From Posidonia oceanica (Eukaryota; Streptophyta; Magnoliopsida; Alismatales; Posidoniaceae): 64,000 nt of DNA. Position 1 is the first letter of the stretch. The number at the start of each line of letters is the position of its first letter. Where the stretch lies: the NCBI GenBank assembly GCA_037176725.1, contig JAZBRS010000076.1:117323001-117387000 (forward strand), read 5' to 3'. This document shows, piece by piece, positions 11,185 to 29,528 of this stretch. Under the pieces are notes generated by a model. The model was given only the letters and a program-made list of their open reading frames with translations, did not search any database and was not told where the DNA came from. The translations under genes and the position numbers were made by a program.

Positions 11185-13296
11185 TGTCACGCCCCGGCAC
11201 GACCAAAATAGCATCAACTACCCAAATGATATTTAAAAGTGATAAACAATTAATTACATTTGAGAATAAATTTAAATCTTTTACAAAACTATTAAAATAC
11301 TCCCAAGATCCCCAGTGTGCGGCTACGTGGCTCCTAAACAAGCACTAGGCTGGACTGTACCTCGACCCTGCACCTGAAAACCAAAATACAAAACACGCGT
11401 GAGTGACATCTAAGTCACCTAGTACGTGCCACCCAAAACCACGGCAAACGGCAGTAGAAATATTATCTAAAGCATTATAAAATCCAAAGCCAACAATCAT
11501 TGTAACATGCCATCTATGAAATCAAATGCTTTTTAAAGCTATCCACATTTTCTAAAAACATGCATTCTCAAATACATCACAAATCCACACTCACACACAC
11601 ATCGATTTCAAATCTAATCGAACACCATGACCACAGGTGAACGACACCAGCCACAAGCAGTTGCAGATGACACACACATCTCTTGGCTGCAATGCCGCGG
11701 AAGACTATCCCGTGTGGGAGAACAATCCGCCCTGGGAACTCAGCCCTCAATTTATATCATGATCATTTCCATGATCAACAGCATATCAATACGGGGTTAC
11801 GCACTCTGGCGCCCCTTTAGTGCCCGAGCGTCTGGGGACTCCAACCCCAGCCCCAGCCAGCACTGGCACAGAGGGTAGATCGTCTGTTCAACGGGGCCTA
11901 TTGTATCGCTAACCTCACCCTAGGCTATCTGACTCTCGAACCATAGAGTGTGTTCAAACACTCCTAGTTACCAGTCAGAAGCTTCGGTCTCTTGGTCCTT
12001 CAAAACCACGGAAATCATTTCCAACTCTTTTCACAAACATGCATTTCTTTTCCAAAATCATTTGGAAATCTTTTCCAAAATCATTCATCATAATCCACAA
12101 AACCATATCAAATCATAATAAAACCAAATGCATCGAAAACCCAAATCTTCCTTCTTTAGAAATCATTTTTCTCCTAAAACGGTACACCGAAAAAGCCACC
12201 GGTCGACCGAAAATCCCTGGTTCGGGAGAATCAAATCAACTGGTCGACCATTCTAGGTACCGAGTCCAGGTTCCAGACCAAAAACGGCATACCAAAAATG
12301 CCACCGGTTGACCAAAAATCCCTGGTTCGGTGGAGCCAAATCCACCGGTTGAAACGATCAGCACAGTAATCGGTAAACCGATCGATTTCGGCAGACTGAA
12401 ATTAGGTTCTGGCCTAAAATTGATGGTAAAATAGGACACCGAAATTGACTGGTTGTACCGATTTCTACAGAAATCAGCATACCGTCCAAAAAAGGTGTAC
12501 CGATCTGGGCGATTTCAGAAAACCAAAACAAATCGCTCGAGCTTGGAACCTCAACTGATTCCACCACAAAAATACATAAATCACAAGTAAATACTAGAAT
12601 CAAAGCCTCACGAGTGCTCTACACTATGACACAAAAATCAAACCAATCCATGCATCATGCATCAAGATATTAAATCGCAAAGCTAAAGAGGTCAAAACGA
12701 AACCTATTCCACATTCTATCAAAACCCATTCAAAACCAAATAAAATCCTACAATTATCGTGGCATAACTAGATCTCATGCATTCAAAGCATTTAGGCATG
12801 AATTTAGGAAAGGAAACGAGGGGGAGGACATGCACCAACTCCGGTGAGGTATTCTCCTCTAACTCCGGTCGACCGACGAACACCACCCTCCTCTCTCTGG
12901 CTTGCCTCCGCGCCTCCTCCAGCACTGGCCTCTCCTCCTCTTCCTCCTCCGACCACCGGCGATCCACAAGGGCAGCAGCAGTCGGTAGTGGTGGTGGAGG
13001 AAAAACGAGGAAAAGAAAGAAGGGAAGAAAGAAGAGAAGGAAAGGACACGTGTGGGGGAGAAAATGGGGAAATTGCATTTCCCACCCTCTCAATCCACAA
13101 ACCACAAACAAGTCCCTAACTTCCTTCAACCAAGCCCTTACTTTCTCTCGGCCACCCCAAACACATCGAGGAGCCAGAAACAAAACCACCAAAGACACAC
13201 AAACACCAACACACTACAAACAACAGCAACAACAATAGGGAATGATTTTCCAAAATAATTAACTCAAATTATATTATGGAAAATCTGGATATTACA
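11185..13296 (-). mobile_element. Solo LTR of the element B family
   Basis: In reverse orientation it starts tgtaatatccag and ends ccggggcgtgaca, matching the ends of the B LTR (27437-29397: start tgtaacatctgg, end gccggggcgttaca). A perfect 5-bp target duplication ttgat flanks it (11180-11184 and 13297-13301). There is no internal retroelement sequence, so it is the product of LTR-LTR recombination. The GC-rich part (12840-13060) has open frames on both strands that I do not regard as genes. A segment of about 105 bp with accggtcgaccgaaaatccc is imperfectly duplicated at 12186-12350. Confidence 0.92.
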
Positions 13297-13301
13297 TTGA
13301 T

Positions 13302-13689
13302 AGCCCAAACTATCCGATGGTGAGTCCATCAACTCCTTGGGCTAATAACCCAAACTATCCAATGATGAGTCTGTCAACTCATCATGCCCCTCATTCACCA
13401 CATTGCATCACAATGCATGCCATAGCATTTTGTCACAGGACATCGCATCTCATTGCATATCATCACACACTCCGCATGTATTCCTAGCAGAGCATTAGCA
13501 CCATCACATCAGCTTCGCTTAGAGCCACGCAGGGCTCAGCGTGTAGCATGCATCACCAGCACACACCCCCAGTAGAGCTTAGTGCGCATAGCATTCGCAT
13601 CTGCATTTGCATCTTGGTTGTGTTGCCTTCCTTGGGTGGGGTGTCTTGTCAACCCTAAGTAGCAGCCTTGGTTCCCTCGACTTCACTCA
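13302..13689 (+). repeat. 3' non-coding region of element E, continued
   Basis: The sequence resumes with a hairpin at 13299-13314 (stem GATAG/CTATC, loop CCCAAA), then degenerate copies with ccaatgatgagtctgtcaactcatc. Next is a cat/gca-rich stretch (13390-13600). The segment ggggtgtcttgtcaaccctaag to cttcactcag before the polypurine tract is homologous, in reverse, to 36266-36320 of C and 54451-54510 of D. Confidence 0.65.
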
Positions 13690-13701
13690 GGGAGAGGCAT
13701 C
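13690..13701 (+). other. Polypurine tract of element E
   Basis: gggagaggcatc lies immediately before the LTR start tgtagacaccc. It is the counterpart of the reverse-strand tracts at 36254-36265 and 54439-54450. Confidence 0.8.
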
Positions 13702-15869
13702 TGTAGACACCCTGTTTTGCAGTTGCTTGTTGGTGGACACCTTCGGAGGAAAGTGCTTAGTCGCGGTAGACCAAACCCACATCCCAAACCTAACCTACCA
13801 TCCCAACACTCATCCAACACCTTAAAACCACCAAACCCTAAATCCAATCCAGAACCCAAAGCCCCAAAATCCATGGATGGCCCCGGAGTTCAAGGGAACA
13901 GGCTCAAGATCCAGCTAGCAGACTCTGGCATGGTCCTAGCACGCCTATCCAACGTCATTTTATGGCATGACTAGGAGGCATCTCTAGCCAGTGGTACCAC
14001 ATGGTGTAGCATCTTAGCGCACTTCTCCAGCGCAGATTGCTGGCGCGATGCCTTGTGTCAAATTAAAACTCAGTAAGGATTCAGTGGTCTTTCCACTCGA
14101 TGGACCACTTGAATCTCCTCACTCATTGGTGGCACAGATTTGAGCGTGCACCGTATTATTCCTTGACCACCTAAAACTAATTCCCATCAAATCCACCTCA
14201 CTTGAATCCAAACCAAGCGTTTGAATCCCATTTGCCATCGACGATGCCCATGCAACGTCTTGGGCTATAAAACAGTGCGCAGCTCCCCACGTTGGTCACT
14301 CTTGGTCTCTCTCGGTTGCTCTTGCTCCCCTGCACACTCTCGAGCCTTCCTTGCATCCCTGCGACCACCGAGCACCCCGTAGCACCTCCTTGCTCTCCAG
14401 GAACCCATTGCCGGCGAGCCACTACCCATTCAGAGCCTTCACCCTCCACTCCTCCTCCATATCAGACCATTCCTGAGTGAGAGAGAGAGCCCTATAGGGA
14501 CTCACATTGCAACCAGCAGCTCGCAGCCCACTGCGACCCTTCTCTACATCCGTCCAGCCACCGCGATAGACATCGACACCTCCGCGCAACCACCGCGAGT
14601 CGCCGCACCGGGAGAGCATGTGCCGGACCTCTAGCAAGTAAGCCTCGCCTCCCATAGCACAATGTAGCTTAATTATGTATTCTGGATGCCTTTTGATTGC
14701 CATCTTTGCATCGTTTCTTCTTGGTTTTCCTCATCGGCATCCATTTTCATCCGGGATGGGTTCATGGTTGTGAGCTCGGCCTAAGGCCGATGAGCCCGAA
14801 TGCGATGAGCCCGAACGATTCTCATCCCTACATTCTTGCATTGTCTCCTGAATCCCCCATGTTGTAATGGCGACTCCTCTAGCTGTGCTAATGGCCGACC
14901 GTCCATCCCATGACGGACGGAGTCGACGTCCCTGACCGGTGAAGGGAGACACCCCATGTTTTGTTTTCCGTCATGCATAGCATCCACGGTGACCCTTCGG
15001 CCTTCCTCTGCCTCCACTATAAGTCGCGACAACACCTCGTCGGGTTTAGGCCTCGTCCATGGCTATTGAACCCAACAATTTCCCGCGTCGTGCAAGGGAG
15101 GTGGGGAGGACGAATCATGCGTTTTCGTCTCGATTTTTATGCTTCCTTTTGTTCCTGGATATGCCTTCTTGCTTTGATTCGTAGTTGTGCAAGGAAGTTC
15201 TCTGTCTGCGACTGTAAAATCTGTTGCATGCATTCTTAGCGCACAAATCTAGCGAGCTCCAGTGGCAAGCAGATTTGGCGTTCTGTCCTAGAGGATAGTA
15301 CCAGCACGTAGGCCTGCCATGAACAACCCAGATCAGGGCACAGACAGTAAATAGAGCCTTTGTTTCTTTGCTTAATTTAGCTTATCCTTGTTTCTCGCCC
15401 CTGATTTGATTCAATCTGCATGTTTTAAACATTATGGCATGGCATATTGCATATTGCTTCTTGAGCATACATTATTTGGCATTTATTTGCCTACATTTTG
15501 CCACACGTGAGCGGAATGACCAAGAAAGACTGACTCATTTAGGTGCAATGGGGGTGCCTAATACCTTCCCTATGCATAACAGGAGTCCTTGCCATTTCTC
15601 TGGTCTGCAATGACATTTGTGTCGCATTCATTTGGGACGGATTATCATACTTTCAAATTCGCATCGCATTATGCATATCTTTCCGCATTTGATTTTCCTC
15701 GTCTTCCGATTTTCAAATAGACTAGGTGGCGACTCCATTTCTTTTCTTATCTCTTTCCCTTCGCTTTCGCATTCCGGTGTTTTCTTCAAGTCGAGTCCTC
15801 CTCGGATGCACCGCATAGCCGTGACCAATCTCTTTTAGGCCCTCGGCTGGCCGTGACTCCTTGGTCACA
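13702..15869 (+). repeat. 3' LTR of Tat-like element E
   Basis: Starts tgtagacaccctg after the polypurine tract. The end near 15869 (ttggtcaca) is judged by homology to the U5 end of element C. Both share the block gggggtgcctaa-accttccc (15548-15575), aggagtccttgcc, and ggtggcgactc (15724). A TATA box lies at 14266. No coding sequence is seen. Confidence 0.65.
14266..14272 (+). promoter_or_regulatory. LTR TATA box of element E
   Basis: TATAAAA in gggctataaaacag, followed by a C/T-rich stretch (ctcttggtctctctcgg), as is usual at LTR transcription starts. Confidence 0.55.
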
Positions 15870-16115
15870 GTTATGCTTGTAGGTAGTGCTGGCAAGTCGC
15901 GCCTGAACTATGACAGAGTTTGCTAGCTGGATATTGGGTCTGTTTCCTTGGGTGTTTGGGCCACCAATTGGGTTTGGGCTTGTGGTTCTGGATTGGTTTA
16001 GGATTTTGAGGGAGTTTTTGTGTAGGTTTGGGGAATGGGTTAGGTTCGCCACGATCAGAGTATATCCTTTCGAAGGAGTCCACCATCAAGTGACTGCAAA
16101 ATCAGGGTGTCTACA
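15870..16115 (-). repeat. Inverted LTR-start fragment
   Basis: Read on the minus strand from 16115 it begins tgtagacaccctg and follows the first 250 bp or so of the E LTR (13702-13975) with many substitutions. Shared words include ccaatccagaacc and atccagctagca. It abuts the U5 end of the E LTR, so the two ends mirror each other. It may be the 5' LTR start of a second, minus-strand member whose remainder is lost. Confidence 0.6.
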
Positions 16116-17493
16116 ATAATTTTTATATTTATAATTATATATTTTATATATTTATATCTACATAATAATACATGTATGTGCATATAGTATATATATAATA
16201 CCTTGTAATTGCATATGAAATTAAGATAGAAAAGTGTTATTTATAGTTCATTTTATTTGTATCTTTGTTTTCTTATTTTTAATAAAAATATTTGAATTAA
16301 TTTATTACATGTGCGTATTAAGTTACTACTTGAGGAGTTCACCTAATTAACATTTTTATTTTTATTTAGTCATTTAATTTGTTATTTTTTCAATGTAAAT
16401 GATGTTATTATCATTTTATTTGGTATAAGATGTTAGATAACAATAAAACAATTAAATACATATGAAATCCGAGAATCGATCCAACTCAATTCAAAGTTTC
16501 TTAGGTTGGATTGAGTTGGATCTAGACCTATATTGGGTCACGTCTGGAATCAAAATTACTCAACCTGATCAGATTGGATTATAGTTTCATCCCTAACTTA
16601 GATCCAACTTAACCCATGTACATCCCTAGTCCAACCTATGATCCATCTTGTTAAAAGTTTGGATTAACACGTCTCATGGTTTCGAATTTTCAGGACGTAT
16701 CCTAAAATAATAGGTTTGGCCCAAGGAGTTTGCATTTTGATAGAGATTTGAAGTAGTCAGGATGTTGCACAAATACAAGAATAGAAAGGATATCTTGAAA
16801 TTTTTTCGGATATAACAGAACTAGTAGAAGATGGAGTATGGTGGTAACACAGAGCAGCAGAGGTAAAGTTGAAAACTTTCCGGGGGTTAGGAGGCAGCGA
16901 CACACACAAAGGCAGAATCCGGTTCTTTGCTTTGGTAACCAAACCAACCCCACAAGGGCGTCTGCGACCACCGGAGATAATCCAAGGGATGGGACGGGAA
17001 TAAAAAACTACAAATGGGTCATATTGCTTTCCCTTTCTTCTCTTTTTTGGTTTTGTTTGCAACTGGAAACCTCTCTTAGTACACGTTCCAATATGAACGT
17101 GACCCGTTTCATTTTTTCAGCTCTGTTACTATCCTTGTCTGTCTCAATTATTTTTGCCATCAATTTTCTTCCGTAGCATTTGTACTTCTTCTCTCAGACC
17201 CAATTCAGCTGACTACTATGGCATCTTCTTTCTACAATCTCATGCCCTTTTCATTCTGTTTACTGCTGCTAACTCAACTGTGTTATATTGTTTATGGTCT
17301 TTGATTATTCTATTGCAAGCTCCATGTTTTTCACAAGCTCGAGCTCGAAATTAAGTAAATTTTCTTGAGGAATATTTTGTTTATTAATTTATCATATCTT
17401 TCTGTTGCTCTTTACTTGAGGTTTTTCGAATCAGGAACCCTTATAATGTTCGATGGTTTACCAGCGTAATTGGAGGATCCATGGTGTTATGAC
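16116..17493 (+). other. GLR upstream region
   Basis: 16116-16460 is very AT-rich. 16465-16640 carries degenerate gattggat/ccaacttaaccc words like those of common plant dispersed repeats, with no clear ends. 16660-17490 is ordinary non-coding sequence that should hold the GLR promoter and 5' UTR. A 3' splice-like site (gaatcag, about 17432) leaves room for a 5' UTR intron. No transcription start can be fixed. Confidence 0.4.
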
Positions 17494-17572
17494 ATGAACA
17501 AGGGATTGGAATCTTCATCTTCGGGACTATTGCCTCGTGATTCTGGCAATTGGGTATCTCCATTTCTAGGCA

Positions 17573-24261
<6,689 letters not shown>

Positions 24262-25019
24262 GGAGGCTATACTTCAGAAATTCTGTATCTGACAACATAC
24301 TGCAAAAGTAGAAATAAGCGGCAAGGAGGTAACAGGCTGATAGAAAGGGGGCAGGGTTGGAGGCCATCACTTAGTACACGATTAAAGCATGTTTCCAAGA
24401 GAATTTTCTTGTAAGTGTGCTATGTTTAGAGCTTATGTTTTTCATGAACTGCTACTTACGGAAATATCCACGGCCACTTGCTTGGTACAGAGAATCTGTA
24501 ATTTTATTTTATTTTCTTCTCCCAGTGAGGTGTACACCACCTTTTGTGGACGTACAATTAAAAATGTTCATTTTGATGTGTGTAAATTAATTACTATGAA
24601 TGACAATTGCTTATATGTAACAGTACACAATGATTTATACCTTCGCCATTTGAAAGGCTTCAAGCTTGTTCCTTATTCTCTTCAATTGAATATCATTTAC
24701 GGTGTTAAAATCTCTCTGATCGAAGGTTGCGTTCAGATTAAATATCGAGAAATCTCTCGTGTTTTGATTAATGTGGTGTGACCATCCCAGATTTAATATA
24801 AATAACAAATCCCCCCGTTTGGTTTTGTAAGCTTCCCCAGCAACTCTAACATAACTATGATTAGTAGTTGAGGGAACGCCGGATCCCCGAATCAGATATG
24901 TGGAATTGTCTTGCGCCATATGTAATGAATAAAACCTTATTAGTTGGATTTTTCTATAGAAATACCAATGCGTATGATGGAATTCAGTTTTTTTTTTTTG
25001 AAAGTTCATTAACATTTAT
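24262..25019 (+). other. GLR 3' UTR and downstream spacer
   Basis: Follows the GLR stop. AATAAA occurs at 24928-24933; earlier sites may be used instead. No other feature was recognised. Confidence 0.4.
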
Positions 25020-25285
25020 TAAGTATGCATTTGATACGCTGGAATGGAGACTGGAATGGATTGGAATGGAATGACAAAATTCCATTCCGATGTTTGGTAC
25101 ACAAATAAGCTTCAAATAGCTATGGGCATAGGATTCCCTTGAGAATCAAATTCCTATTGAATATAGGAATTTCATTCATTCCCAAGAGGTAAGGAATTTG
25201 ATTGCCGGCTGAAAATCATTTATATTAGTTAAGTGTTTATTAATTACACAACAATAATAATTTTATTATTTGTTTTGTTTTATAA

Positions 25286-25721
25286 GGTTGCTATTATCTA
25301 GTCGATGCTGGCTATACAAATAGTGAAGGATTTCTTGCACCATTTAAAGGACAAAGATATCATTTGAATGATTGGAGTGAGGATCATCAACCAACTACTG
25401 TAGAAGAATTTTTCAACATGAAGCATTCTTCAGTTAGAAATGTGATTGAGAGGTATTTTGGCATCCTTAAAAAGAGGGCTATTCTTAGAAGTCCTTCCTT
25501 TTATCCAATCAAGACACAAACTAAAATCATCATAGCTTGTTGTCTTCTACAATTTTATAAGAAGAGAAATGCATATAGATCCATTTGAAGATGATGATGA
25601 AGATATGACAACAACAACAAATACTACAGCGAATGAGCCAATTACTTCCATTGGAATCACGCCAGAATGGACTGCATTTAGGACTAATCTTGCCCAATCT
25701 ATGTTTCATACACGAATATGA
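25286..25721 (+). pseudogene. PIF/Harbinger DDE transposase, C-terminal fragment
   Basis: The frame begins inside the catalytic domain: YYLVDAGYTN (second Asp), GFLAPFKGQRYHL, EEFFNMKHSSVRNVIERYFG (catalytic Glu), ILRSPSFYP, IIIACCLLQ. The N-terminal half, including the first catalytic Asp, is absent. A 2-bp loss near 25548 shifts the frame; the rest continues in another frame as MHIDPFEDDDED to a stop at 25719. It therefore cannot encode an active transposase. Confidence 0.85.
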
Positions 25722-25894
25722 ATTGTGATCCTTCTATCTTGTTATGTTTTCTTTATTTCAATTGTAATAACAATATTTGGTGAATTATGTCATCTTTTAT
25801 TATTAGACATGTGTCTATGTTTTGATGCAATTATTTATTACTTCATATTTATTTGTTATATAAATGAAATTATACAATTGTAATGTTTTTAGGT

Positions 25895-26866
25895 ATGGAA
25901 GAAGATGGAAGAGGTCCCGGAAAACATAAGAAAAGGTGGACCACTATGGAGGATGCCAAATTAGTTGAGACTATGCTTGATGTTGTGAATGAAGGACTTT
26001 ATAAAGCTAATAATGGTTTCAAACCTGAATTCCTACAAGCAGTTAAGAAAGCATTATCCAAGTTGCTTCCTAATACTGGGATCAAGGCCAAACCACACAG
26101 AGTCCAGGATGAAGACAATGAAGAAGGATTGGATTATAGTATACGACATGATGAATAACCACACTAGTGGGTTTGGAATTTTCACATAGGATTATGATAA
26201 AGTATGTGTAACTGCGGCTTCCGATGTTTGGGAGACATATTTACAGGTTTTGACTATTTTCTTCTATTTTATGAAAGAATGTATATATTTTGTTCTTGCT
26301 CTTTTGTGATAATTTTTCTAATTATTTTCTTGAATTTTTTTTATATTTCGTAGGTCCACAAGAAAGCATCCGTATGGAAAAATAAGCCATTTTCACATTA
26401 TTGGGATCTTTGCATTATTTTTGGGAAAGATCGAGCAACAGGAAAAGATGCCCAAACTCCAGTTGATGTGGTTGAAGAGATTGATATTGAGGGAGGATAT
26501 AGTGAGGTAGCAGAAGATGTGGATTGTTCTTTGGAGAATGAAATGCCACTGCAAACTGAAGAGTGTTCAAGTATTAAGAAAAATCCAAAAAAAAGAAGAA
26601 AGATTTCTGAGCCAATTATTCAAGGGATTACAGATGTAGCAACAGTGATTGCAAATCAAATAAAAGCATCAACAGAAATATTCAGTAAAGCCATTAGTGT
26701 GGACTTGGATATGGTTGAAGCAAAGAAGAAGGTAAATGAAGAGAAAAAGAAGCTTCCTGGTATTACTACGAGCGAGTGTTTCAAAGCAGTACGAAACATT
26801 ACTAAAGATGATGATAAGATCATTGTTTTCTTTGCTGTCGCTGATGATGAAAAGAAGAATGGGTGA
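25895..26866 (+). pseudogene. Myb/SANT-like DNA-binding protein of PIF/Harbinger (ORF1 type)
   Basis: Exon 1 from ATG 25895 encodes a Myb/SANT-like domain (KRWTTMEDAKLVETMLD, then FKPEFLQAV, NIKAKPH-like). The frame shifts near 26085 and a TAG follows at 26187. A GT-AG intron is plausible at 26247-26353. The second exon (26354-26866) is open: KNKPFSHYWDLCIIFGKDRA, an acidic stretch, a basic KKNPKKRRK segment and a helical C-terminus. Such proteins help the transposase bind the TIRs and enter the nucleus. The break makes this copy unlikely to work. Confidence 0.75.
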
Positions 26867-27436
26867 AAGCAGTGCTTAATGGTGACATTTGATGTCGTTT
26901 CTTTTATTTATTGTGGAACTACTATATTTTGGTAACATTTGTTGATGTTTTTCAATCAATTTTGAAACTAGTATATTTTTGTGACATTTGTTGATGTTTT
27001 TTGGTAGACTGATGTCATGAGCAAATATGAATTTGTCATTTTTATTCTACTTGTATGGAAAAAAACTATTTTAATTTTTTTTTCAGATTAACAGAAAATT
27101 TTTGTTAATATGTAGTTGTTAATCTTTCAAATTTTATATTTCCATTCCGATTTTGTTCTTATGTACCAAACAGTGGAATGGAATTGTATGTTAATTCCAC
27201 TCTGTAATTTCATTGCATACCAAACACAGGAATGGAATAAAACTATTCCATTCCAAATTCCATTCCAGAGTTCATTCCATTCTTGTCTATTTTCATTCTA
27301 GTGTACCAAACGCAGCATAAGACTTTAGAATGTAAACTTTTGATAAACATGATACACATAATATAATACATAAAGCTGTTTCAGTTATATATCAAATTGT
27401 TGATAATCTCTTTTGAGAAAAAGGTGTATGTAGGTG

Positions 27437-29397
27437 TGTAACATCTGGGTCTTTTGGAAAATTATTTCTCATATTATTGTATGAATTTGGATTGATTGCT
27501 TGTAATTATAATTTTTTATATTTAAGCAATTATATTAGTCTTGTGTTTGTATTCTCCTGTGGTGTTTGTGGTCTCTTCTTAGCTTCCCGTGTGTGTGTGG
27601 TATTTTGGCATTTGTGTTGGACCTGATTGAAATAAAAGAAAAGAATGGGAAAAAATGCCAAAATGCACAGTGGTTGCGTGCCGTCCTTTCCTTTCCATCA
27701 TACCCTGCACTGCCGACTTGTCCGTGCTTTTAGATGGCTGTCAGTGGCGAGGGCTGATAAGAGAAGGGCGGTCGGCCATTGGGAAAGAGAAAAGGCACGA
27801 GAGGGAGAGGAAACGGAGGAGATCTGGAGGAGGAGAACCGGAGGAAGAGAGAAGTGTGCATGTGAGGGTGGTGGTCGGAGAAGGAAAGAGGAGGGAAAGC
27901 TTGCCAGTGCTGTGTACGCACCCTCCTTCCTTTTTCTTCATGAATTCATGCAAAAATCCTTAGAAATATGTTGATTAGTTAGATTTGGATGCATGAATGG
28001 ACTTGTATGATTTTATGGAAATTTTGATTGGATTTTGAATGGGTTTAGTTGAGAAACCTTAGTTTTTGGCTGTTTGAGCTTCGAACATTTCAGATTTTGT
28101 ATCTCGAGCCATGGTTGATGAAATCTTGTGATTTTTGCCTTGAATGGTAGAGCACTTCGTGTTCTTTGTTTTGGTATATTTTGTGGATTTTATTGTGGCT
28201 TGTGTTGGGACCAGTTGAGGTTCCCATTTTGGGTGATTTTGAAATCGCCCTGTTTTGGGTTTTCTGAAGGAGTCTGGTTCGGCATGCTGATTTATTTCGG
28301 TATGCCATTTTTACCCAGGTTTCGGGATACCGGACTTTTTCGGTATGCCGATTGTTTGTCAGATTTTGAGCTTAGTGCCTGAATTTGGTCGACCAGTGGA
28401 AATCGGTGTGCTGATTTAGGACTTGAGGATGGACTGAGGTCCTGATTCGGTTGACCAAATAAATTCGGTCCGCCGAATCAGACCCCTGAGCCAGAATGAG
28501 TTGTTTTTCTTCTCAGAGGGTTTTGATTCTTATATTGCCAAGTAATGCAAGGGTTTTGTGATATTTTTGGCAATGTTGAAATGATTTGAAAATGATTTTC
28601 TAGGAAGGTGAGAAATGTTTTGGAAATGGTTTTTTGTGGTTTTTGCTGTGTGCTGGAACAGGTTAGGGGTGAAAGAGTCCCCAGGATAACCCATAGCTAG
28701 GAAGGGAATTCTCAAATAGTTCCAGCTAGACACTGGTCGGGTCAGGGGTGAAAGAGTCCCCATGGTGGCTCGTGCAAGTTAGGGGTGAAAGAGTCCCCAG
28801 GGTGGCCCGTGGTCCAGGTGACCACAGTAGTAGGACACCTTTGGTGTACCCTGTGTGTTGTTGTCCTGTTTGGACTTGAGGATTCGTGACTCACAGATCC
28901 GAGGTAGCGAACTCCTGCACAGGGTGGTTCTGTCGTGGTAGTGTAGTGCACGGTAAAGGACTGAGGCCTCGAGTGGCTGCTTGTGGCTGGGTTGGGCGCC
29001 TGTGGCCACGGCGACTCAACAGGTTTTGACTCCGTGTGCGTGTGTTGTGGGTCTGAGATGGTTTTACCATGGTTTTTGTCTTGTGGCGGTTTTGACTTGT
29101 TGTTGTTTTAATTGCTTCTTATGCCTAGTATAGTTCGTACTATTTTCCAACCTGCTTTTGGTAGGCATGTACTGGGTGACAAGAGTGTTACTTACGCTTG
29201 TTTTTGTTTGTTTTGTTGCAGGTGCATTTAGATTTGCAGTCCAGTCTGGTGCATAAGTTTTAGTAGGAGTCACGTAGCCACACACTACAGATTTGGGTAG
29301 TTATTTTGTTAAAATTCTAATTTTTCCTTGAACTATTAATTAGTTAATTGTTCTAAGTCAGGTAGTTGGTGCCAGTTTGTAGTGCCGGGGCGTTACA
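27437..29397 (+). repeat. 5' LTR of chromovirus-type element B
   Basis: Starts tgtaacatctgg and ends ggggcgttaca, directly before the PBS. It is 1961 bp, near the 2112 bp of the solo LTR of the same family (11185-13296). Three copies of aggggtgaaagagtcccca (28661, 28745, 28780) form a short repeat, and a cggtatgcc/cggtcgacc-rich part lies at 28280-28470. The 3' LTR is beyond the window, because D interrupts the element. Confidence 0.9.
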
Positions 29398-29400
29398 GAG

Positions 29401-29418
29401 TGGTATCAGAGCCTAAGT
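29401..29418 (+). other. Primer binding site of element B (initiator-Met tRNA type)
   Basis: tggtatcagagc, three bases after the LTR end, is the standard plant PBS complementary to the 3' end of initiator tRNA-Met. Confidence 0.95.
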
Positions 29419-29528
29419 TAACTAAGTGCACTAGCTTAGGGTGTCCAGTCTAGTGGCTCCTTAGGACTGCATGTAAGTCTTTTACACCTAGTTTATGTCT
29501 TGATTGTGTTCCTTACGGTGTTTGCAGG

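Larger units (their letters stand above)
25023..27317 (+). mobile_element. PIF/Harbinger DNA transposon, non-autonomous copy
   Basis: Terminal inverted repeats: left 25023-25040 (gtatgcatttgatacgct) and right, in reverse, 27317-27300 (tgctgcgtttggtacact), 13 of 18 matching. Beyond them lie several ggaatggaatgg words at both ends. A TAA duplication flanks it (25020-25022, 27318-27320), which fits the 3-bp TWA preference of the superfamily. Inside are a 3' transposase fragment and a Myb/SANT-like ORF, both plus strand, the two-gene set of PIF/Harbinger elements. Confidence 0.85.

Noticed and set aside
12719..13238. Open frames of about 150 codons on both strands
   Set aside because: They lie in the GC-rich part of the solo LTR and show no protein family features.
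17470..17493. Extension of the upstream ORF to 17470
   Set aside because: The codon at 17470 is TTG, not ATG; the first ATG in this frame is at 17494.
24389..24781. 130-codon open frame after GLR
   Set aside because: AT-rich 3' flank with no homology evident and no gene structure.
27645..27974. Open frames of 100-109 codons near the start of the B LTR
   Set aside because: Arg/Glu-rich and overlapping in two frames inside an LTR; no domain.
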